From positions 1 to 53,087 of the forward strand of contig CAZNYC010000009.1 of the NCBI GenBank assembly GCA_964577175.1: a stretch of DNA of 53,087 nucleotides. Reading direction: 5' to 3'. Both the position numbers and the translations under genes were made by a program. A model generated the notes under the pieces. The model had not been told where the DNA came from and did not search any database. It saw only the letters and a list, made by a program, of their open reading frames with translations. Origin of the DNA: BS750m-G62 sp964577175. GTDB lineage: Bacteria; Planctomycetota; Phycisphaerae; FEN-1346. Shown in pieces: positions 9,207-17,745 of the stretch (the first letter of the stretch is position 1; the number at the start of each line of letters is the position of its first letter).

Positions 9207-9244
9207 CGGTCTGACCTCGCTTGACAAGACAACCGTGAGTGCGC

Positions 9245-9282
9245 ATGTGGCGCGGTGGGTCTCCGCACCCACCGCGATCGAG
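9245..9282. repeat. Element A core hairpin, degenerate copy 3
   Basis: CGCGGTGGGT (9251-9260), a CTCCGC loop and ACCCACCGCG (9267-9276) form a perfect 10-bp stem with the same loop as one hairpin of the full-length repeats. The outer ends of the element are not recognisable. It lies between two minus-strand genes and could act as an mRNA-stabilising or weak terminating hairpin; there is no T-run. Confidence 0.6.
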
Positions 9283-9382
9283 TCCGTGTGGTGCGAATGC
9301 GTCCCACCGCGGGATGGCACGACGAGTCTACCGCGCTCCTCAACGCCCGCAAGGCTTTGCTCGGGCCCAGCGGGCGGCGGCG

Positions 9383-12300
9383 TCACTTCCCTTCCAGGCA
9401 GACCACCTTGCCGTTGACCTGCGACAGGTAAAGCCGTCCGCCGGCGGCGGCCATGCCGTCCCAGACGGGCAGCGCGTCCAGGACGACCTCGCCCTGCGTC
9501 GCCCCGTCCTCCGTCGAGACGATGCGGACGCGGGCGCCGTCCTTGCCCTGAAGCGCCGCCATCTGCGCGGCGATGGCCTTCTGGACGTCCTTTTCGAACC
9601 GCCGGGCCACGGCCGCCTCTTCGTCGAGCATGTCGCGGGGTCCGGCCACGACGAGCCGGTCGCCCGCCAGGACCATCGCGCGGACGAGGAGGTCCGGTTC
9701 GCCGTCCGACCACGCCAGGTTCATCGCCGAGAGGAGACGGTCCGGCAGTTCGCCCGTCACCTCGCGGTTGAAGATCCACCGTTTGTGCTTGCTGAGTTGC
9801 CGGACCCCTTCTTCGGCGCGCTCGATGTCCTCCGGGGTCAGCGTTCTCGCGGCCGCGAAGAGGTGGTACTCCAGCGCCGGCGTCCAGACCCAGTACTTCG
9901 GCCGGCGGCCGAACCCGTAGATGCGCTCGTCGTCGAAGACCATGATGCGGCCCGAAGGGGCGTAATGCCCCGCCCGGAACCAGTAGTTGCACCCGGACTG
10001 GATCGTGTGGCCGTACAGCCAGTACGCCCGGTGGAACCAGGAATCGTCGAGGAACCCGCCGGTGGCGAAGAGGTGGGCCAGCGGCCCGAGTTGGTCGTCC
10101 GGCTTGAACGACGAATCCAGCGGCGGCCGCTTGCCGTCCAAACCGAACTCCTGCGAACGCATGTACACGTGCTTCCCGTCGCTCGACAGGATGTCCGGCA
10201 GGGCGGTCGGCATGGTCAGATTCCATCCGCCTCCCATGGCCGTCTGGAGGTCCTTTTCCGTGCCGGGGATGCGGTCGCCGATGCGCGTCTCGCCGAGTAG
10301 TTCGCCCGTTTCGGCGTCCAGGCGAACCAGCCGCATCCCGCCGTCCAGGAACGCGGACCGACCCGCCACGCAGTACAGCGTTCCGTCGACGACCAGGACG
10401 CTTCCGTGCACCGGCCAGGCGCTCTCCAACTGATTGTCCGCGGCGACCTTGCGCCGGCCCCAGGCGGCCAGGTACCGCCAGGCGGGACGTCCGTCCGATG
10501 CCCGCACGCTGTAGACATATCCGTCGGCGCAGCCGAACAGCGCCTGCCCTTTGTAGATGGTGGGCGGGGAATCGATGCGACCGCCCGCCGTGAACGTCCA
10601 GACCGTTTCGCCGGTCCGGGCGTCGAGGGCGTGGAGGGTGTGGGCGTCGACGTCGGCGACGAAGCACCGTCCGCCCGCCACCGTCACGGTGCTCGGCTTA
10701 CCGCCGACGTCCGCGGTCCAGGCCACCTCGAGATCCGCCGGGACACCGGCGCCGGCGCGGCCGCTCCGGGCGGCATCGTGCCGGTAGGTGGGCCAGTCGG
10801 CCTTGCCGGGGGCGGCGTCGCCGGTCTTTCCGTAGGCGGGCCCCTTCAGCAGGCGGTCCTCGGCCTGCGGCACCTCGACCGTGCCGCCGGCGAGGGCGTT
10901 CAGGCCTTTCAGTTTTGCCTCGATGTAACACGCGCACGGATCCTGGGGCGCGTAGGTCAGCCCGTTGGCCGGCATGAACCCGTACAGGCACGCGCCGCGG
11001 ACCCAGTGATTCGGGTCCCAGTGCTCCTTCCGCCAGTCGACGAACTCGATGCCCGTCCGGGACGCAAGCAGGTACCGGGTGGTGGCGCGGCAGTTATGGC
11101 AGCGATGGTGGAACCAGCCGTAGCCCTCGACGTCCGGGCGGAAGTCGCGCTTCGTTTCGCCGGTACGCAGGTCGAGGCCGGTGAAGCGGCCCTTCCCCTG
11201 CTCGAGCGACCAGACCAGGTCGTCGATAACCAGGAGGTCCATCGGCGACCGGTGCCCGCCCCGTCCCCGCTTGCCGCGCCACAGCCCCTTGCCGGAGGCG
11301 GCGTCCAGGGCCGCCAGGTTCGCCTGGTACGCCACCAGGACGACGCCGTCGTGGAGCACCAGCGAGAACCCGCTGAACGTAGGGACCCTGCCTTTGCGAG
11401 GCGCCTCGTCCGACACCCACAGCCGTTTGCCCGTGTCGCGGTCCAGGCACACGACCGCCTCGCCGTTGTGGAAGACGACGTGCTCGGCGTCGGCGGCGAG
11501 GCTCAGCGGCGCCACGGCCGCGGCCTGCTTCCACCGGACGGTGCCCGTCCCGGCGTCGACCGCGAGGAGGTGCTCGTCCGCCCCCTCGGGCGTCCACGCC
11601 CGGTCGTTGTTGGCCTGGTTGCTCACGTTCCAGCAGACGGGATCGTTCCACGTGAACCGGTCGGGCCGCTCGCGGGCCGGGCCGGTCTTCACGAACAGGA
11701 CCCCATCGGAGAGGATCAGTTCCTCGGCGCGCTCCGTCCCCGCGAGCGTCCGCACGGTCTTACCCGTCGCGGCGTCCAGCACGGAGACCGGCGCGTCGAT
11801 GCCGAGCGTGGCGTAGACGCGGTCGCCGACGGCCACGAGCCGGCGCGGCAGCGTGGCCGGACCGGCCTTCAGCGGATACAGATGCGTATACCACTGTGGA
11901 ATCGCGCGCTTCCACAACCGCGTGCCGTTGAAGGCGTCGCGGGCGACGAGTTGCCAGTCCGCAGGGAGTTGGATCGAGAGGCGCGGCCCTTCGTCCATGA
12001 TGTAGAACACGCGGCCGCCGGCCGAGACCATCGCGTCCACGCTGCTGGTGTGCTCGTGATGCCGGGCCCAGCGGGGGCCGGCGGTCCACTGCATTCGCGT
12101 GCACGGCGCGACGAGTTCGTCGCGGGAGACGGCGTTGCCGCTCGCGTCGTGGTAGTAGTGGGTCCACTCGTCCATCACCTCGGGCCGGGGCTTGCGGTGG
12201 CTCGTCTCCCAGGCGTCGCCGGTCCTGCGGCAGACGGCGCCCCCGGGCGCAAGGACCCGGCGCATCTCCGCCGCCGACACCTCGCTCTCCTCGTTGACCA

Positions 12301-12655
12301 CCACGAGGTTCACCAAATTGTCGACGTACGGCAGGCGGCGACCGTCGAACCGCTCAACCGACACCGGACCGTAAAGGCCGCGCTGCCGGAGGTGCCGCCG
12401 GGCCGCGGTCACGTCGTCGGTGTCGGTGTCGAGCCCGTGCACGATCCAGGCGTCGGCGGCGCGGAGGGCGGCGGTCAGCCGGCCGTCCCCGCAGCCCAGG
12501 TGCACCGCCAGGCCGCCGCGGACACCGGTCGCCTCCATGATCTGCCGGACCGCGCGGGACGGTTCTTCGCCTCCCCGGACCCCCGCGGTCCCTAGCAGGA
12601 CGATCCCAAGGGCGCAAACGGACACGGCCCGCCGGACACAAGCCCGCATCGACAT
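9383..12655 (-). CDS. Exported methyltransferase-like domain fused to PQQ-type beta-propeller repeats
   Basis: Of three clustered ATG codons (12661, 12655, 12649), 12655 is 6 bases from a GAAAGGAG sequence and is preferred; it gives about 1,090 residues. A signal peptide occupies roughly residues 1-28. Residues about 35-165 have class I SAM-methyltransferase features (VHLGCGDGRLTAALR as motif I, then GLDTD and LAPGG). The remainder is a long PQQ-like propeller region with repeated blades such as DAATGKTVRTL, DRDTGKRLWVS, DAASGKGLW, DARTGETVWTF and DAETGEL. There is no trans-cytoplasmic SAM supply outside the membrane, so the methyltransferase-like fold may serve binding only. Similar fusions are, from my knowledge, annotated in planctomycetes without known function. 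A Gfo/Idh/MocA gene lies downstream. Confidence 0.85.
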   Translation of the reverse strand: MSMRACVRRAVSVCALGIVLLGTAGVRGGEEPSRAVRQIMEATGVRGGLAVHLGCGDGRLTAALRAADAWIVHGLDTDTDDVTAARRHLRQRGLYGPVSVERFDGRRLPYVDNLVNLVVVNEESEVSAAEMRRVLAPGGAVCRRTGDAWETSHRKPRPEVMDEWTHYYHDASGNAVSRDELVAPCTRMQWTAGPRWARHHEHTSSVDAMVSAGGRVFYIMDEGPRLSIQLPADWQLVARDAFNGTRLWKRAIPQWYTHLYPLKAGPATLPRRLVAVGDRVYATLGIDAPVSVLDAATGKTVRTLAGTERAEELILSDGVLFVKTGPARERPDRFTWNDPVCWNVSNQANNDRAWTPEGADEHLLAVDAGTGTVRWKQAAAVAPLSLAADAEHVVFHNGEAVVCLDRDTGKRLWVSDEAPRKGRVPTFSGFSLVLHDGVVLVAYQANLAALDAASGKGLWRGKRGRGGHRSPMDLLVIDDLVWSLEQGKGRFTGLDLRTGETKRDFRPDVEGYGWFHHRCHNCRATTRYLLASRTGIEFVDWRKEHWDPNHWVRGACLYGFMPANGLTYAPQDPCACYIEAKLKGLNALAGGTVEVPQAEDRLLKGPAYGKTGDAAPGKADWPTYRHDAARSGRAGAGVPADLEVAWTADVGGKPSTVTVAGGRCFVADVDAHTLHALDARTGETVWTFTAGGRIDSPPTIYKGQALFGCADGYVYSVRASDGRPAWRYLAAWGRRKVAADNQLESAWPVHGSVLVVDGTLYCVAGRSAFLDGGMRLVRLDAETGELLGETRIGDRIPGTEKDLQTAMGGGWNLTMPTALPDILSSDGKHVYMRSQEFGLDGKRPPLDSSFKPDDQLGPLAHLFATGGFLDDSWFHRAYWLYGHTIQSGCNYWFRAGHYAPSGRIMVFDDERIYGFGRRPKYWVWTPALEYHLFAAARTLTPEDIERAEEGVRQLSKHKRWIFNREVTGELPDRLLSAMNLAWSDGEPDLLVRAMVLAGDRLVVAGPRDMLDEEAAVARRFEKDVQKAIAAQMAALQGKDGARVRIVSTEDGATQGEVVLDALPVWDGMAAAGGRLYLSQVNGKVVCLEGK

Positions 12656-12847
12656 ACGCATCTCCTTTCGCCGGTTCCGCCGGAGCGAACGACCTCCAGG
12701 TGAAACCCGCGTGCCGGAGGCCCGTCTCGGCGAAAGCCGCGCGGCCGTTGATTGCCCTTGCCAACCGGCCCCACGTGCCGTACAAGGCCTTCATGCAACC
12801 GCGTGCGACATACCCCGAGCCACTCAGCCATCGGCACACCGGCGCCA

Positions 12848-12973
12848 TAGCACTACAACGCTAACTCGTGCGCGGCGGGTCTCCGCACCCGCCTCGCAGC
12901 CCTGAAAAGGGCATTTTGAGCGCGGTGGGTACTCCAGACCCACCGCGCAAAACGCCGACTTGGCGTTGTAGTG
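12848..12973. repeat. Dispersed hairpin element A, full-length copy 4
   Basis: The 408-base divergent gap between the propeller gene and the lyase gene holds this complete copy and otherwise no recognisable gene or strong promoter. The ends are inverted repeats, CACTACAACGC at 12851-12861 and GCGTTGTAGTG at 12963-12973. Inside are two hairpins: CGGCGGGT-CTCCGC-ACCCGCC near 12872-12893, and GCGCGGTGGGT with ACCCACCGCGC, loop ACTCCAG, near 12920-12948. Confidence 0.75.
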
Positions 12974-13063
12974 ACAGGAGCCCCCACCGAATCACCCGGA
13001 GACAGACAGCCTCCAGGCGTCTGACCGGGAAGCGCAGGGGGGACCGTGTCCAGGAGGCGCGTT

Positions 13064-15115
13064 ATGAAATCATCGACTCCGATGGCGGCAGTCCTGTTGG
13101 TCGTGGTGGCCGGCGGCGTGGGCGTTCGCATCGCGCCGGCCGCGGCAAGGGGCGGTGCGGGGGCGGAGAATACCCCGTTCGAGGCGTCCGTCCTGGACGT
13201 CCGTCCCCGCATCTTCCTTCGGGCGGACGGTTTCGACGGCCTGACGGTGGCCAAACTCCGCGCCGCCGCCGGCGGCGGGGCGTTCAAGCCCGTCGGCGGC
13301 AAGTGGCGGTCCAAGCCCATGGGCCGGGCCCTCCTCTGGATGATCGACGGCAAGCCCGACGACCTCCAGGCCGCCATTGCGGGCCTGAAGAAGATGGGCG
13401 TGGGCGGCGGCTCGTGGAGCGGGCGCGGCCACGGCCTCATCAACCTCGCCACCCTCTACGACTGGCTGTACGAGGAACTCGACGCGCCCACGCGACGCGA
13501 CGTGGCCGACCGCATCGTCCAGGCCGCCGACGACGCCGTCCGGCACATCGAGGACGGGCGGGCGCCGTTCTTCTACTCGCGGACGCCGGGCGCCCTGGCG
13601 GGTATGACGCTGGCGGGCATCGCCTTGACGGGCGTTCATCCCAAGGCCGACGAGTACCTCGCCCTCTTCCGCACCTGGGCCGTGAACGACTACTTCCGCG
13701 CCTACGCGTGGGTGGACGGGGCCGCCACCGGGGCGAGCTACACGATGTATTACACCTATGTGGACCTTCCGGCCGTCTGCGCGGCATGGTGGTCGGCCAC
13801 CGGGCGCAACCCCGCCCCGTGGATCAGCGAGCATCAGGGCGACTGGCTCGGCGGGATCGTGCGGTTCTACCTGTGGTCGATGCGGCCGGGGTTCGCCTTC
13901 ACGGACATCAACGACCTGTATCGTCCGATCTGGAACTCGCACGACCAGTTCTGCCGAGGACTCGACATCGCCACCTACGTCACGCGCCACGGTCACGGCC
14001 GGGCGTGGGCCGAGCGATGGCTGGGGCGGTTCGGCTCGAGCCTCTACCACACCGAGTACGCCCCCTACTTCCTGTTCCGGACCGCGCCGCCTCAGGCGGA
14101 ACCGCTGACGGACCTGCCGCGGGCGGCCCTCTTCGGCCGGGAGAGTTGCGGCTACGGCTTTTTCCGCAGCGGCTGGCCCGCCCCCGGCCGGCCGGACGAG
14201 GCCACCCACGTCTTCTTCCGGATGGGCGACCCGATGAACGTGCACGGCGGCGTGTCGGCCGGCGAGTTCCAGATGTTCCGCCGTACGCCCCTGGCCGGCC
14301 GCAGCGGCACGTACTCCTCCTACGATTCCCCGCCCGACCAGTATCATCGCAACTGCATCTCGACCAACGTCGTGCTCTTCACCGAGAAGGGCAACACCTC
14401 GGACCGCGGCGACCAGCGCACCCGCCGCGGACTGAAGTCCGACCACAAGACCTGGCAGCAGTGGCTGGACATCCGCGAGCGCGCCGGCCACGACGTGGCA
14501 CGCATCACCGACTGGCACATCGCCGCAGACGAGGCGCGGTGCCGGGCCGACCTCACGAAGACGAACCCGCCGGAGAAGTGCAAACGATGGATCCGCGAGT
14601 TCGTCTGGCTCGGCCACCGTCACCTGATCGTGCTGGACATCGTGGAGACCGCCGGGCCGGCGATCGCGCGGCAGTGGCAACTGCACTGCCCCGCCCCGCC
14701 GGAGGTCGGCAACCGCCTGCTCTCCGTGACCGCCGAGGCGCCGGACCACTCCTGGGCCGACCCGAGCCTGAAGCCGAAGCAGCGCTCGGCAACGCTCGTC
14801 TGCCGGACGCTCGCCCCAAAGAACTACACCGCGGTCGTCAACACACAAGAAGGTGGCCGCGCCTATGCACCGGACGGCCAAAGCCGCGGCGAGGTGCCGG
14901 GCAATCCGTTCCACCGCAAGTACGGCAAACACGTGGTCCAGATCGCACCCGCCGGGGCGGACACGCGGACGGTCTTCCTGCACGTGCTGACCGCCGTCGA
15001 CGCCGGCGCCGCCCCGCCGGAGGCGTCCTGCCGACTCCTCGAGCCGGGACGGGTGGAAGTGAACGTCGCCGGCCGGACGACCACGCTGTCCGTGCCGGAG
15101 TGGTTCGGGCACTGA
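13064..15115 (+). CDS. Exported heparinase II/III-like polysaccharide lyase
   Basis: The ATG at 13064 is preferred over an in-frame GTG at 13046 because AGGAGG lies exactly 6 bases upstream of it. That gives 683 residues, starting with a signal peptide (MKSSTPMAAVLLVVV to about residue 30). Residues about 45-330 are an alpha-helical toroid region with the typical family opening (RPRIFLRADGFDGL). The C-terminal half from about 360 contains FFRMGDPMNVHGG, GTYSSYDSP, a histidine in NTSDRGDQR-type context and WIREFVWLGHRHLIVLD, which fits the beta-sandwich heparinase II/III domain. Such enzymes eliminate uronic-acid glycans such as alginate, heparin or related polymers; the substrate is not predictable. 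It is monocistronic, flanked by a repeat and by the Rrf2 promoter. Confidence 0.82.
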   Translation: MKSSTPMAAVLLVVVAGGVGVRIAPAAARGGAGAENTPFEASVLDVRPRIFLRADGFDGLTVAKLRAAAGGGAFKPVGGKWRSKPMGRALLWMIDGKPDDLQAAIAGLKKMGVGGGSWSGRGHGLINLATLYDWLYEELDAPTRRDVADRIVQAADDAVRHIEDGRAPFFYSRTPGALAGMTLAGIALTGVHPKADEYLALFRTWAVNDYFRAYAWVDGAATGASYTMYYTYVDLPAVCAAWWSATGRNPAPWISEHQGDWLGGIVRFYLWSMRPGFAFTDINDLYRPIWNSHDQFCRGLDIATYVTRHGHGRAWAERWLGRFGSSLYHTEYAPYFLFRTAPPQAEPLTDLPRAALFGRESCGYGFFRSGWPAPGRPDEATHVFFRMGDPMNVHGGVSAGEFQMFRRTPLAGRSGTYSSYDSPPDQYHRNCISTNVVLFTEKGNTSDRGDQRTRRGLKSDHKTWQQWLDIRERAGHDVARITDWHIAADEARCRADLTKTNPPEKCKRWIREFVWLGHRHLIVLDIVETAGPAIARQWQLHCPAPPEVGNRLLSVTAEAPDHSWADPSLKPKQRSATLVCRTLAPKNYTAVVNTQEGGRAYAPDGQSRGEVPGNPFHRKYGKHVVQIAPAGADTRTVFLHVLTAVDAGAAPPEASCRLLEPGRVEVNVAGRTTTLSVPEWFGH

Positions 15116-15157
15116 ACGGTACCTCGCGAAGTGGGCCTCGCCCCCGCACCAAGAATT

Positions 15158-15186
15158 ATACTTGACCGCTGCGCTCGGGATTGTAT
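15158..15186 (+). promoter_or_regulatory. Candidate Rrf2 operator, imperfect palindrome over the promoter
   Basis: ATACTTGACCG (15158-15168) and, on the other strand, ATACAATCCCG (15176-15186) match at 7 of 11 positions around a 7-base centre. The outline ATAC...CCG-CGG...GTAT resembles long dyads bound by IscR-type regulators, and it overlaps both promoter hexamers. Autoregulation by the downstream Rrf2 protein is inferred. Confidence 0.4.
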
Positions 15187-15189
15187 CAT
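15162..15189 (+). promoter_or_regulatory. Sigma-70-type promoter upstream of the Rrf2 gene
   Basis: TTGACC (15162-15167), a 16-base spacer and TATCAT (15184-15189) form a good promoter about 115 bases upstream of the Rrf2 start. It probably drives the regulator and perhaps the whole sulfur cluster. Confidence 0.6.
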
Positions 15190-15309
15190 AGAAGCAACCG
15201 GGTATCGCGAGCGCCTGGCGGGCGACCGGGGGCGGGCGATGCCGCGCATCCTGCGAAGCGAAACGCGGGCGCCACCCCAGGCAACACTCGACCCTGCGGA
15301 GACAGGGCC

Positions 15310-15747
15310 ATGCTGATCAACCAGAAATGCCAGTACGGCCTCCGGGCGCTGTTCGAACTGGCCCGCCGGGAGGGGGCCGACCCGGTAAGCGTGGCGGAGA
15401 TCGCCCGCGTGCAGGCGATTCCGCCGCGGTTTCTCGAGATCATCCTCGGCCAGTTGAAGCAGGCCGGGTACGTTGTCTCGCGGCGAGGCCCACAGGGCGG
15501 GTATCTGCTGGCCCGGGACCCGTCCGAGATTTCCGTCGGCGACGTCATCCGGACGATCCAGGGCGAGATCGGGCCCGTCCACTGCCAGGTCGAGCGCAGC
15601 GGCTGGGACTGCCCGCTCTCGGGCGACTGCGTCTTCTTCCCGATGTGGGAACGCGCCCGCACCGCCCTCTCCGGCGTCTTCGACGATACGACGTTTGCAG
15701 ACCTGGTGCGAGAGGACCGGAAACGGACGGCCGCGGGCTCCGCCTGA
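15310..15747 (+). CDS. Rrf2-family transcriptional regulator with three candidate Fe-S cysteines
   Basis: This is a 145-residue protein starting at ATG 15310 (GGAG about 12 bases upstream). The N-terminal winged helix is typical of Rrf2 (MLINQKCQYGLRAL; the recognition region reads IPPRFLEIIL and then GPQGGYLLAR, the wing). Cys92, Cys101 and Cys107 have spacing C-x8-C-x5-C; E. coli IscR uses Cys92, Cys98 and Cys104, so an Fe-S cofactor is likely but not certain. Family members include IscR, NsrR and the cysteine regulator CymR. The genes immediately downstream handle cysteine, methionine and thiazole sulfur, so control of sulfur supply, through Fe-S status or a sulfur metabolite complex, is the best guess. 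The palindrome at 15158-15186 is the candidate binding site. Confidence 0.92.
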   Translation: MLINQKCQYGLRALFELARREGADPVSVAEIARVQAIPPRFLEIILGQLKQAGYVVSRRGPQGGYLLARDPSEISVGDVIRTIQGEIGPVHCQVERSGWDCPLSGDCVFFPMWERARTALSGVFDDTTFADLVREDRKRTAAGSA

Positions 15748-15779
15748 TGCCCGAAGCCCCACCGGCCGGTTCTTTTTTT
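15734..15779 (+). terminator. Possible weak terminator or attenuator after the Rrf2 gene
   Basis: CGGGC (15734-15738) and GCCCG (15749-15753) can pair across the stop codon, followed by CCGGCCGG and the run TTCTTTTTTT (15770-15779). The hairpin and T-run are not tightly adjacent, so partial termination is as likely as complete. Confidence 0.35.
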
Positions 15780-15788
15780 GGCACCGTA

Positions 15789-15807
15789 CCCGACCGCGAT
15801 GGTCGGG
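15789..15807 (+). other. Perfect hairpin in the thi4 leader
   Basis: CCCGACC (15789-15795), loop GCGAT and GGTCGGG (15801-15807) form a 7-bp GC-rich stem 122 bases before thi4. I looked for a TPP riboswitch here and did not find its conserved core. The role is unknown. Confidence 0.4.
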
Positions 15808-15928
15808 ATACTCGGCCATGGGCTGCCGTGCGGCCGGGCCGACCATGTGGAACCGCCACCGGAGGCGTTTCCGCTTACGAACTGGAAGGAAGACACCGTA
15901 AACGGGTATGCTGAGTGAAAGGATCGTC

Positions 15929-16768
15929 ATGGCAGAGCCGGCAACGCAGGTGTTTCAGTCCACGAGCGAGAAGGACGTCACGCGGGCCATCGCGCGATCG
16001 TTCGCCGAGACGTTCGACGCCGCCGTCGAGAGCGACGTGCTCATCGTCGGCGCCGGGCCGAGCGGCCTGATGTGCGCCAAGCGCCTGGCCGAGCAAGGCG
16101 TGCGGGTGGTGCTCGTCGAACGCAACAACTACCTCGGCGGAGGATTCTGGCTCGGCGGGTACCTGATGAACAAGGTCACCGTCCGGGCGCCCGCCCACGC
16201 GGTGCTGGACGAACTGGGCGTTCCGCACGAGCCGGCCGCCGAGGGGCTCCACGTGGCGGACGCGCCCCACGCGTGCAGCCGCCTCATCGCCGCCGCCTGC
16301 GACGCCGGCATCACCGTGGCCAACATGACGAGCGTGGAGGACGTGGTCCTGCGCGACGGCCCGCGTGTCGGCGGCGCGGTGATCAACTGGACGCCCGTCC
16401 AGTCGCTGCCCCGGCAGATCACCTGCGTGGACCCGGTGGCCCTGGAGGCCCAGGTCGTCGTGGACGCCACCGGCCACGAGGCCCACGTGACGCGGGCGCT
16501 GGCCAGGCGGGGCCTGGCGGAGGTGCCCGGCGAGGGCGCCATGTGGGTCGCCCGCAGCGAGGACGCCGTCGTCCAACACACCGGCGAGGTGTATCCCGGC
16601 CTGGTGGCCATCGGGATGGCCGTGGCCGCCGTCCATGGGCTGCCGCGCATGGGGCCGACGTTCGGCGCAATGCTGCTTTCGGGCGAGAAGGGCGCCGAGG
16701 CGGTCCTCGGTCTCCTCGGCCGCGAGCGGGCCGAGCCCCGCACACAGGAACATCCCGTCGGCGTCTAG
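15929..16768 (+). CDS. thi4: Thiamine thiazole synthase Thi4, cysteine-containing type
   Basis: ATG 15929 is favoured over 15908 because GAAAGGA sits 5 bases before it; it gives 279 residues, a normal prokaryotic length. The nucleotide-binding motif GAGPSG is at 41-46, with ERNNYLGGGFWLGG after it, and the family signature GLPRMGPTFGAMLLSGEKGA ends the fold near residues 237-256. Thi4 makes the adenylated thiazole precursor of thiamine from NAD and glycine. In yeast and plants the sulfur comes from a cysteine directly before M-D-P; in methanogen enzymes that position is histidine and free sulfide is used. Here the residue before V-D-P is Cys166 (ITCVDP), so it could be a self-sacrificing type. 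It heads an apparent thi4-cysK-PLP-PLP-larE operon; cysK begins 31 bases later. Confidence 0.92.
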   Translation: MAEPATQVFQSTSEKDVTRAIARSFAETFDAAVESDVLIVGAGPSGLMCAKRLAEQGVRVVLVERNNYLGGGFWLGGYLMNKVTVRAPAHAVLDELGVPHEPAAEGLHVADAPHACSRLIAAACDAGITVANMTSVEDVVLRDGPRVGGAVINWTPVQSLPRQITCVDPVALEAQVVVDATGHEAHVTRALARRGLAEVPGEGAMWVARSEDAVVQHTGEVYPGLVAIGMAVAAVHGLPRMGPTFGAMLLSGEKGAEAVLGLLGRERAEPRTQEHPVGV

Positions 16769-16799
16769 CCCGCGCCGGCGGCAACATGGAGGCACGACC

Positions 16800-17726
16800 A
16801 TGGCGCGCATTTACGACGACATCACGCAGACGATCGGCCGGACGCCGCTCGTGCGCCTGAGGCGCGTGACCGACGGGGCGGGCGGCGAGGTGCTGGCGAA
16901 ACTCGAATCGTTCAACCCGTGCGCCAGCCTCAAGGACCGCATCGCCGTGGCGATGATCGACGCCGCCGAAAAGGAGGGCCGCCTCCGGGAAGGCGGCGTG
17001 ATCATCGAGCCGACGAGCGGCAATACGGGCGTGGGGCTGGCGTTCGTCTGCGCCGCCCGCGGGTACCGCCTCGTCCTGACGATGCCCGACACGATGAGCA
17101 TGGAACGGCGGCACCTGCTGCGCATCTTCGGGGCCGAACTCATCCTCACGCCCGGCGGCGAAGGGATGGCCGGCGCCATCCGCAAGGCCCAGGAGATCCT
17201 CGACGCCACGCCCGGCGCCTTCATGCCCCAGCAGTTCCGCAACCCCGCCAACCCGCAGATTCATCGGGAGACCACGGCCGAGGAAATCTGGGCCGATACC
17301 GACGGCGGGGTGGACGTCTTCGTGGCCGGCGTCGGCACCGGCGGCACCATCACGGGGGTGGGCGGAGCGCTGAAGGACCTCAAGCCCGAGGTCCGCATCG
17401 TCGCGGTCGAGCCGGAGGGGTCGCCGATCCTCTCGGGCGGCCGGGCCGGGCCGCACAAGATCCAGGGCATCGGCGCGGGGTTCGTGCCGGAGGTCTTGAA
17501 GCCCGACCTTTTGGACGAGGTCGTCCAGGTGACAAGCGACGACGCCCGGACGACGGCCCGGCGCCTCGTGCGCGAGGAAGGCATTCTGGCGGGCATCTCC
17601 TCCGGCGCCGCCGTCTGCGCCGCCGTCGAGGTCGCCCGCCGGCCGGAGAATCGCGGCAAGCAGATCGTCACCGTCCTGCCCGACACCGGCGAACGGTACC
17701 TGACGAGTTGGCTCTTCGAGGATTGA
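16800..17726 (+). CDS. cysK: Cysteine synthase (O-acetylserine sulfhydrylase family)
   Basis: This 308-residue PLP enzyme starts at ATG 16800 with GGAGG 7 bases upstream. The PLP lysine is Lys45 in NPCASLKDR; the substrate loop TSGNTG is at 72-77; the phosphate-binding GTGGT is at 179-183; GISSGA is at 265-270. All catalytic elements of the CysK/CBS fold are intact and there is no CBS regulatory tail. The canonical reaction is O-acetylserine plus sulfide to cysteine. Because two transsulfuration-type enzymes follow, an MccA-like role making cystathionine from homocysteine and (acetyl)serine is an alternative, as in the Bacillus mccA-mccB pair. The next gene starts 19 bases downstream. Confidence 0.92.
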   Translation: MARIYDDITQTIGRTPLVRLRRVTDGAGGEVLAKLESFNPCASLKDRIAVAMIDAAEKEGRLREGGVIIEPTSGNTGVGLAFVCAARGYRLVLTMPDTMSMERRHLLRIFGAELILTPGGEGMAGAIRKAQEILDATPGAFMPQQFRNPANPQIHRETTAEEIWADTDGGVDVFVAGVGTGGTITGVGGALKDLKPEVRIVAVEPEGSPILSGGRAGPHKIQGIGAGFVPEVLKPDLLDEVVQVTSDDARTTARRLVREEGILAGISSGAAVCAAVEVARRPENRGKQIVTVLPDTGERYLTSWLFED

Positions 17727-17745
17727 CCCCGGACCCGAGGCGACC

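Noticed and set aside
7878..10667. 929-residue version of the Gfo/Idh/MocA protein
   Set aside because: The first ~490 residues lie inside the propeller gene in another frame; the Tat signal starts at 9206.
15748..15907. TPP riboswitch upstream of thi4
   Set aside because: The conserved CUGAGA and ACCUGAU-type core segments are absent.
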